Source: Gloeomargaritales cyanobacterium VI4D9 (GTDB taxonomy: Bacteria; Cyanobacteriota; Cyanobacteriia; Gloeomargaritales; Gloeomargaritaceae). From it: a stretch of 64,000 bases of DNA. A program made the translations under genes and the position numbers. Below the pieces are notes generated by a model. It did not search any database and had not been told where the DNA came from. It was given only the letters and a program-made list of their open reading frames with translations. This document shows positions 59,043 through 64,000 of the stretch, piece after piece; the stretch's first letter is position 1; every line of letters begins with the position of its first letter. The DNA is taken from assembly GCA_927797885.1 (NCBI GenBank), contig OV696605.1, positions 1,339,157 through 1,403,156 of the forward strand. The letters run 5' to 3'.

Positions 59043-59135
59043 ATGGGCGGCGCGTTTTTGCCACCTATGGCTCTGGTGTTGGGGGCATTGCCTGTGATTT
59101 ACTGGGGGTGCAATCAACTAGGTAGGACGGGCTGA
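59043..59135 (+). CDS. possible 30-residue membrane peptide
   Basis: Short frame starting MGGAFLPPMALVLGALPVIY, hydrophobic, with its TGA overlapping the ATG of the pilin-like gene (TGATG), which suggests coupling. There is no good ribosome site upstream, so it could also be only a leader of that gene. Confidence 0.35.
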   Translation: MGGAFLPPMALVLGALPVIYWGCNQLGRTG

Positions 59136-59599
59136 TGAAAATCGGGGCGGTGTGGGGCATCATGGGCAGTGCGGTGATTGCCGGTGCAGTCCAGGCGCAA
59201 CCCGTTGCTTGGCGACCCCTGAGTGCGATCACCCGGGCGCAAAAGACCTATCACCAGCGGCATGGCAGGTTTACGGCGGCGTTTTCCCCCCTGGAGCGGA
59301 TTGCGGGGGTGCGCTTGGTATCCGGGTACACCTATGCGATCCGGACAACGGTGCGGGGGGCGTTTATTTACGGGATTCCCACGGTTGCATCCCGCCGTCC
59401 CCTGGTGAGTGCCATTTTTATTGACCAAGCCGCCGCTGGTCCCAATAATATGACGATGGTGGTCTGTGAAGCCCGCACCCCAGGACGTTTTCGCCCTGCC
59501 GACCCAGTCTTTCGCCCGGGGGCTGACCCCACCACCCGCAAGGGGCAAATTGCCTGTGGGGATGGGACGGTGATTGTGGATGGACCGTTTGATCTATAG
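59135..59599 (+). CDS. exported type IV pilin-like (G/H family) protein
   Basis: 154 residues. The N-terminus MKIGAVWGIMGSAVIAGAVQAQ looks like a cleavable signal peptide, not a type III prepilin leader. The body has the pilin-like G/H pattern LSAITRAQKTYHQRHGRFTAAFSPLERI, then a beta-rich segment with SGYTYAIR and a Cys pair (C110-type MVVCEAR and IACGDG) that could form a disulfide. It is therefore probably a soluble periplasmic relative of minor pilins. Family assignment is moderate. Confidence 0.65.
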   Translation: MKIGAVWGIMGSAVIAGAVQAQPVAWRPLSAITRAQKTYHQRHGRFTAAFSPLERIAGVRLVSGYTYAIRTTVRGAFIYGIPTVASRRPLVSAIFIDQAAAGPNNMTMVVCEARTPGRFRPADPVFRPGADPTTRKGQIACGDGTVIVDGPFDL

Positions 59600-59602
59600 C
59601 AA

Positions 59603-59715
59603 TAGCAATCCTAAATGAACATAGGGGTCGCAGGGGCACCGCCCCCGTCTTGGGTTCTGGAGAATTTCTGTACGCCTAGGGCACGCCAGCTAACGCCAAT
59701 CAAATAGGACGGCTA
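59603..59715. repeat. TA-type MITE
   Basis: 113 bp, TAGCAATCCTA to a diverged TAGGACGGCTA, with the core GTCGCAGGGGCACCGCCCCC followed by TGGGTTCTGG. It fills the space between two convergent genes. Confidence 0.85.
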
Positions 59716-59724
59716 CACAAAAAT

Positions 59725-60594
59725 CTATCCCAACGCCTGCACCACCTGTTGCGGGGCAATTGCCGCCAAAGTGCCCGCCCGCAGGGGAATACACAGTTCG
59801 GAAGCCGGTAACAGCCGTTCTGGGGTTGCAGACGATAACAGCGCCACCACCGGGGTCTGCACCGCCACCGCCAATTGCAAAAGCAGGGGTTGGGCTTCGC
59901 TCACCAGCACCAGGGTTGCCCCCGCCAACAGTGCCGCCTGTTGACCCTCATCCGCCGCCTCCAGGGTGGGAAGGTCCAACCCCGCCCCCAACGCCACCAG
60001 GGGTACATCCGGCTGTTGCTGTTGCAATTGCGCCGCCACCTGTCCCCAATGGGGATAGGCAGAGTCCGCCACCAGCAGGACATACCCGGCTTCGATGCCC
60101 AACTGCCGCTGTTGCTGTTCCGCCCAAGTCACCGCCGCCCCCGGAATCTGTACCGCCAGTTCCCCACAGGGCACCTGCAACCCCAACCCCCTCGCCAAAT
60201 CGTGGTAATACTCCGGGGGATACTGCTCCAGCTTCGGGGTCACCACCTGGGTCAACCACCTTTGTCCCGCCCCGGCAAACCCCACCCGCTCCCGCACCCC
60301 ACTCAGCCACAGCAAAAAACTCAAATTGCCACTGGGACGGGTCAGCACCACCCCATCGTAATAACCATCCCGCACCGTCCCCAACAAATTCACCCACTCG
60401 GTGAGACTGTTGCGACTGCCGTACTCGTAGGGCAACACCCGGGTCACCCAAGGGCAAAGCTGGTACAGGGACATGACCGCCGGAGCCACCACCACATCCA
60501 CCTGCGCCGGGGTTTGACTCAAACTGCGTAACAGGGGAAATAGCCACAACTGCTCAACGCTCGTACCCGGCGATAACACCAGAAATCGCAACAT
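59725..60594 (-). CDS. glycosyltransferase family 9 (heptosyltransferase-like) protein
   Basis: 289 residues. The N-terminal LRFLVLSPGTSVEQLWLFPLLRSLSQ and the middle YDGVVLTRPSGNLSFLLWLSGVRERVGFAGAG resemble the GT9 family, which adds heptose or related sugars to lipopolysaccharide. The C-terminal half has a Rossmann-like fold with VLLVADSAYPHWGQVAAQL and glutamine-rich stretches. The protein is shorter than typical heptosyltransferases (about 340), and several donor-binding motifs are weak, so substrate is unknown. Confidence 0.75.
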   Translation of the reverse strand: MLRFLVLSPGTSVEQLWLFPLLRSLSQTPAQVDVVVAPAVMSLYQLCPWVTRVLPYEYGSRNSLTEWVNLLGTVRDGYYDGVVLTRPSGNLSFLLWLSGVRERVGFAGAGQRWLTQVVTPKLEQYPPEYYHDLARGLGLQVPCGELAVQIPGAAVTWAEQQQRQLGIEAGYVLLVADSAYPHWGQVAAQLQQQQPDVPLVALGAGLDLPTLEAADEGQQAALLAGATLVLVSEAQPLLLQLAVAVQTPVVALLSSATPERLLPASELCIPLRAGTLAAIAPQQVVQALG

Positions 60595-60635
60595 GGTTTT
60601 TAGGCTCCGCAGACACCACTCCAGTTATACCCCGC

Positions 60636-60836
60636 CTACCGGGGCACCCGAAATAGGGTATCCAAATAAACCCGCGCCACCCGCCGGTCACTCTCCGCAT
60701 TCTGAAGCAAAAACAGGGACAATGCCGCACTGCACACCCGATGCACATCCCAATCAGGATGCTTGGCTAAATACCCCTCCAAACTCTCATGCAATTCCCC
60801 CGGAATCTCCGCCCGTACCAACACCCGACCACTCAT
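60636..60836 (-). CDS. DUF2811 protein
   Basis: 66 residues, widespread cyanobacterial small protein. Diagnostic run: EIPGELHESLEGYLAKHP, then HRVCSAALSLFLLQN and SDRRVARVYLDTLFR at the end. Function unknown; the N-terminal part resembles a ribbon-helix-helix-like start. It lies between the GT9 gene and the DnaA-box array. Confidence 0.85.
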   Translation of the reverse strand: MSGRVLVRAEIPGELHESLEGYLAKHPDWDVHRVCSAALSLFLLQNAESDRRVARVYLDTLFRVPR

Positions 60837-60949
60837 ATACCTCGCCCCGTAATGTTACAAATTGTTTACAATTTCGCCTGTCCTTACCTGTGGTTATTTC
60901 AGCCGAAACCAAGACAGGCTGTCAAATTCCCTGAATTGGCTGGCTTTGT

Positions 60950-61160
60950 AATAATTCTTAATGCTTAACGTGGATACGGGGTTTGGGGCGGATTTTTGTT
61001 ACATTCCGTTACAGGGAAAAGTTATCCACAGATGGGGCTGGAATGGGGATAATAACGTTAGAGCCTGTGGATAACTGGGGATAACCTGTGGATAACTTGG
61101 GGATAAGTGGGGATAACCTGGGGATAACCTGGGCAAAATGTGAAAAATTATTACAATTCG
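60950..61160. other. candidate chromosomal origin (oriC): phased DnaA-box array
   Basis: The array has TTATCCACA at 61022-61030 and the inverse TGTGGATAA at 61066 and 61087. The one-base variant TGGGGATAA occurs at 61044, 61076, 61098, 61108 and 61119. Starts from 61066 onward are spaced 10, 11, 11, 10 and 11 bp, one helical turn each, all in one orientation; 61044 is two turns upstream. AT-rich stretches flank it on both sides (around 60950 and 61134-61160). Such a phased array fits cooperative DnaA loading and unwinding. The 325-bp gap has no gene. Confidence 0.75.
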
Positions 61161-61167
61161 TGTGACA

Positions 61168-62304
61168 ATGCGACCGGAGACGGCGGCGGAACTGGGGGAA
61201 ATTCTGCGGCAATCCGGGGCGCAGGCGGTACACTTAGAGGGGCAAAACAGCAAAGCCCATTGGGGTAATCAGCGGGATGGCGTGGGGATAACCATTAGTA
61301 CAGCCGCATTGAATCGTATTCTCAATTATGAGGTGGCGGATTTAGTCGTGACGGTGGAAGCGGGGGTGAAGTGGGTAGATTTACGGAGGGTTTTGGCGGC
61401 GCAGGGGCAATTTTGGGCGGTGCAACCTTTGTACCCAGACCAGGCGACGGTTGGGGGGATTATGGCGACGGCGGACAGCGGGGCGTGGCGGCAGCGGTAT
61501 GGCGGGGTGCGGGATGGGGTATTGGGCATTCATTGGGTGCGCCCGGACGGTGCCGAGACCAAAGCGGGGGGGCAGGTGGTGAAAAATGTGGCGGGTTACG
61601 ACCTGATGAAACTGCTGACCGGCTCCTGGGGCACCTTGGGCTGTATTACCCAGGCGACCTTGCGTCTGTATCCCCTTCCCCCCGTGACCCGGAGTTTTCT
61701 CATCCAGGGGGAGGATTTGGAGCAATGGCGGCAGGGGCTGTTGGACTCGGCGTTGCAACCCACGGCTTGGGATGTGCTCTCCGCCCCTCTGGTGGCGCAG
61801 TTGGGCTATCCGGCGCAGATGGGTTTGTGGTTGGAACTGCGGGGGACAGCCTTGGCAGTGGCGGAACAGGTGGCACGATTACCCCAGGTTTTGATGGGGG
61901 CGACGGTGCAGGAACTTGACCCGGAGACGGGGGAACAGTTAACCCGCCATCTCAGCCTGCCGGGGACGCAACCCCAGCTTTTACTAAAAATTGGCGTATT
62001 GCCCACCCGTACCGTGGCTCTGGTGACCTATCTCCAGCAGATTGCCCCCCACGCCTGGGTACAAATGCACAGTGGGGTGGGGGTAGGGTGGTTTGTCCTA
62101 ACACCGATGCCCGCCGATGTGGAAGCCCTGGTCACCAAAATCCGGCAATTTGTTTACCCTGAAGGATTTGCGAGCGTGGTGTGCGGACCAGCGATTCCCA
62201 ACCGTTGGGATGTGCGGGGCAATAGTTTGGCGTTAATGCGCCGGGTCAAAGACCAGTTCGACCCCCAGCATCGGTTCAACCCCGGGCGTTGGTTGTGGGA
62301 TTAA
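61168..62304 (+). CDS. glcE: glycolate oxidase subunit GlcE (FAD-binding)
   Basis: 378 residues, FAD-binding oxidoreductase of the glycolate oxidase/dehydrogenase group, used in photorespiration. The PP-loop region is VEAGVKWVDLRRVL, then GGIMATADSGAWRQRYGG and KNVAGYDLMKLLTGSWGTLGCITQATLRL, and the end is LALMRRVKDQFDPQHRFNPGR. ATG 61168 is used; GTG 61162 in the same frame is possible. No GlcD or GlcF gene adjoins it. Its start lies just outside the DnaA-box array. Confidence 0.88.
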   Translation: MRPETAAELGEILRQSGAQAVHLEGQNSKAHWGNQRDGVGITISTAALNRILNYEVADLVVTVEAGVKWVDLRRVLAAQGQFWAVQPLYPDQATVGGIMATADSGAWRQRYGGVRDGVLGIHWVRPDGAETKAGGQVVKNVAGYDLMKLLTGSWGTLGCITQATLRLYPLPPVTRSFLIQGEDLEQWRQGLLDSALQPTAWDVLSAPLVAQLGYPAQMGLWLELRGTALAVAEQVARLPQVLMGATVQELDPETGEQLTRHLSLPGTQPQLLLKIGVLPTRTVALVTYLQQIAPHAWVQMHSGVGVGWFVLTPMPADVEALVTKIRQFVYPEGFASVVCGPAIPNRWDVRGNSLALMRRVKDQFDPQHRFNPGRWLWD

Positions 62305-62580
62305 AGGTTTTGGGTTGACTTTCCTCAGAACCGTTCATTAATTTGCACCACCAGAAAGTTATCTCGCTGGAATGCCCATATTGATTAACCAAGGATGGGG
62401 GCAGTGCACCTGTGACCTATTTTTGGAAGTGTCCTGAATAGAGATAAAGTCTATTTATTAATTAAAGGATACAAAAAGCCTCGATTATCCTAAAGGCTTA
62501 GCATGATTGACCTACAGCAATTAGGGTTCAATTGTATCCCATAACCACTCAAAAGACTGTACCAGGTGCCCACAAGAAGT
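62305..62580. repeat. decayed MITE debris
   Basis: No gene. Read on the minus strand, 62340-62415 contains GCACTGCCCCCATCCTTGG followed by ATGGGCATTCCAGCGAGATA, the core of the MITE families (compare 11293-11345 and 55970-56030). Stretch 62523-62550 resembles 11251-11277. Confidence 0.5.
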
Positions 62581-63798
62581 CTACTCAATTATTCTCAAAT
62601 TTATTGCTCTTTGTCTTCCATCATTTCTTTGTAGCGATAACTCAAATTCAACCTCTAATCCAACTCTTAATCTTGAAGCAATCTCAATCTGTTTTACACT
62701 AAAATACACTGACTCTGAATCCCCATATCTCAAAAATCCATCAGCACCTCTTTCATTATTGTTTAAGATTCTATGAATTCTCCCCCTTATTTTTTCAGCT
62801 CTTGGTCTTCGAGGCGGTCTATTTTCTAATTGTGCATTTCCCAAGGATAGCCAATAACTCTTTAACTCTGATTTTAGCTTTGGTAAGTCCGTCAGGTTTA
62901 TTTGCGTAAATGAAAACTGGCTAAGAGCTAAGGTTAAAGACTCTGGAACTCTCCATCCTTGTTCAAGCCTAAGTAATCTCGATAATGAATAATGTTTGAA
63001 AGCCAACTCCTGCTCGCCCCTTGCGTTGAGTAAATCTCCTATTAAAATAAGTAAATCCACCTTATATTCTATGTTTCCCGAATTGTTAACGGCTACAATG
63101 GCATACTTAAAGGCTTCTTCTATTTCACCTTTTTCTTTATAAATTTCTGCAATCTCTCTTTGGATAAACCATTCTTTTTTCTTTTTTGAAACCTGTAGTA
63201 ATTCATTGAGTGCTTCATCTAAGTTGCCCAAATATCTCTTCGATAAAGCAATTCTTCGGGCAAACCATACTTCATTTGAATAATGAAACTTTTCAAATGA
63301 TTCTAATGCCTTCTTTGATAGCTCAAAACATTGTTGATAATTTCGGGTCTCAAACAAAGCCTTTGTATTTAAAGCGTACCATTCTTCTCTTGGAGAAGCC
63401 ATTTCCATTTGCTTACCCCTTCCTCTTATTTCAAGATTCCTAATTTCACATGCTGTATCTAGTTGTTCAGGATTAATCAAATCGCAAAACCGGCTAACTG
63501 CAGTCCAATTTATAGACAATTCCTTCCTTTTAACTTTATCTTTGACTTTTCTAAGCAAAAAGGAGAAGGTTTCTGGTTCAAGAGTCACTTGATAATCTTC
63601 AATAAATCTGAAAATATCATCCCAATTATTTACTTCTATTAAGGCGGTTATAACGTAGTAAACAATAAACTTGTTGAAACGTATTTGCTCAGGTGTAAAT
63701 TCATCTTTATTCTGTCTGAAATATCTTAGGGTCTCAGCAAATCTTCCCTCTCTGTTGAGTCTTGATAAGGCTTGACTGAAATCGAAAAGAGTACACAT
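62581..63798 (-). CDS. TPR protein with C-terminal cold-shock-like domain
   Basis: 405 residues from ATG 63798 (MCTLFDFSQALSRLNREGRF); a TTG 33 bases upstream is an alternative start. Most of the protein is helical TPR-like repeats (ETRNYQQCFELSKKALESF, IAEIYKEKGEIEEAFKYAI). The last ~70 residues, GRIHRILNNNERGADGFLRY followed by VYFSVKQI and LRVGLEVEFELSLQRN, look like a cold-shock/S1-type nucleic-acid-binding beta barrel. The gene is much more AT-rich than its neighbours, suggesting transfer. TPR-cold-shock proteins appear in some genomic islands, but I cannot assign a function. The upstream gene ends 53 bp before the ATG. Confidence 0.75.
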   Translation of the reverse strand: MCTLFDFSQALSRLNREGRFAETLRYFRQNKDEFTPEQIRFNKFIVYYVITALIEVNNWDDIFRFIEDYQVTLEPETFSFLLRKVKDKVKRKELSINWTAVSRFCDLINPEQLDTACEIRNLEIRGRGKQMEMASPREEWYALNTKALFETRNYQQCFELSKKALESFEKFHYSNEVWFARRIALSKRYLGNLDEALNELLQVSKKKKEWFIQREIAEIYKEKGEIEEAFKYAIVAVNNSGNIEYKVDLLILIGDLLNARGEQELAFKHYSLSRLLRLEQGWRVPESLTLALSQFSFTQINLTDLPKLKSELKSYWLSLGNAQLENRPPRRPRAEKIRGRIHRILNNNERGADGFLRYGDSESVYFSVKQIEIASRLRVGLEVEFELSLQRNDGRQRAINLRIIE

Positions 63799-63851
63799 AA
63801 TCTCAGTTAATGAAGAGAAGCTACATTCCAAACTTCGCGTGTAGGGAAGAA

Positions 63852-64000
63852 CTAGTCAATTTGCTTGCCTACAGCATTCGTGAAAACTACCCAGATGTCT
63901 GAACTGGAGTAGTACCTGGCAGTTGCCCTGGTGAACTTTCCACTCCCATCATAATCTATATCTACATCAAGTTCATCTTGATAGCTAGAAAATTTAATTG
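63852..64000 (-). CDS. C-terminal end of an unknown gene, cut by window edge
   Basis: The minus strand is open from the window edge to TAG at 63852-63854. The 48 visible residues begin IKFSSYQDELDVDIDYDGSG and end VVFTNAVGKQID. No family is recognised. It is AT-rich like the TPR gene just downstream, with which it probably forms a two-gene unit. Confidence 0.55.
   Translation of the reverse strand, partial: IKFSSYQDELDVDIDYDGSGKFTRATARYYSSSDIWVVFTNAVGKQID

Noticed and set aside
61283-61291. Another TGGGGATAA DnaA-like box inside glcE
   Set aside because: Isolated, out of phase with the array and inside coding sequence; probably chance.

Overview
The window is about 64 kb of a cyanobacterial chromosome. 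The evidence is a complete cyanobacterial-type nif cluster (nifB-fdxN-nifS-nifU-nifH-nifD-nifK, nifE-N-X with DUF269/DUF683, nifW-hesA-hesB-fdxH-fdxB), a CBS-CP12 regulator, an SLH/OprB-type porin, a PilT2-like pilus ATPase, DUF2811, and a TPS-CHAT protein. dnaE is one uninterrupted gene without the split intein found in many cyanobacteria. With the pyruvate-formate-lyase fermentation operon, this suggests a unicellular or non-heterocystous mat cyanobacterium, perhaps a deep-branching or thermophilic Synechococcus/Gloeomargarita type. The lineage is an inference.

Layout. 1-4.7 kb: 3' end of dnaG, then an AT-rich type II restriction-modification cassette whose nuclease gene is broken by an IS5-family element while the methyltransferase stays intact. 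4.8-7.4 kb: pilT, dCMP deaminase, a secreted protein and tRNA-Arg(CCG). 7.8-10.7 kb: a five-gene operon globin / roadblock / small GTPase / DUF4388 / hemerythrin. 11.4-14.7 kb: an IS630 remnant, then modA and a modBC fusion. 15-31 kb: the nif cluster on the minus strand. 31-36.3 kb: a divergent control region, then orf83, a 27-residue membrane peptide, nifV, nifZ and a helix-turn-helix gene. 36.7-45.2 kb: pflB-pflA-adhE-acetyl-CoA synthetase (ADP-forming). 45.2-64 kb: an intact IS5-family copy, TPS-CHAT, dnaE, pntA, a MITE-rich gap, a porin, a pilin-like protein, GT9, a helically phased DnaA-box array (candidate oriC), glcE, and an AT-rich TPR/cold-shock-like gene.

Mobile elements explain much of the unusual structure. 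An IS4-family element of 1108 bp with 9-bp target duplications splits nifE and the helix-turn-helix gene. A 175-bp relative with the same type of ends, also with a 9-bp duplication, splits nifH. Removing each element plus one duplication restores an exact open reading frame in every case. As sequenced, this genome therefore cannot make full-length NifH or NifE although nearly all other nif genes are intact. The IS5-family element (4-bp duplications) has two copies and a 120-bp MITE. A third MITE family, with TAGCAATCCTA ends and a TA target, has several copies including one nested inside another.

Functionally the centre of the window is an anaerobic/low-oxygen programme. It comprises molybdate uptake, nitrogenase synthesis and electron supply, and mixed-acid fermentation (formate, ethanol, acetate), with a nearby operon carrying both a heme globin and a di-iron hemerythrin beside a small GTPase module. 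The nifB/orf83 intergenic region carries a mirror-symmetric set of five TGAGTACA-type motifs and a GTAN8TAC NtcA-type box, a good candidate for the master nif control region.
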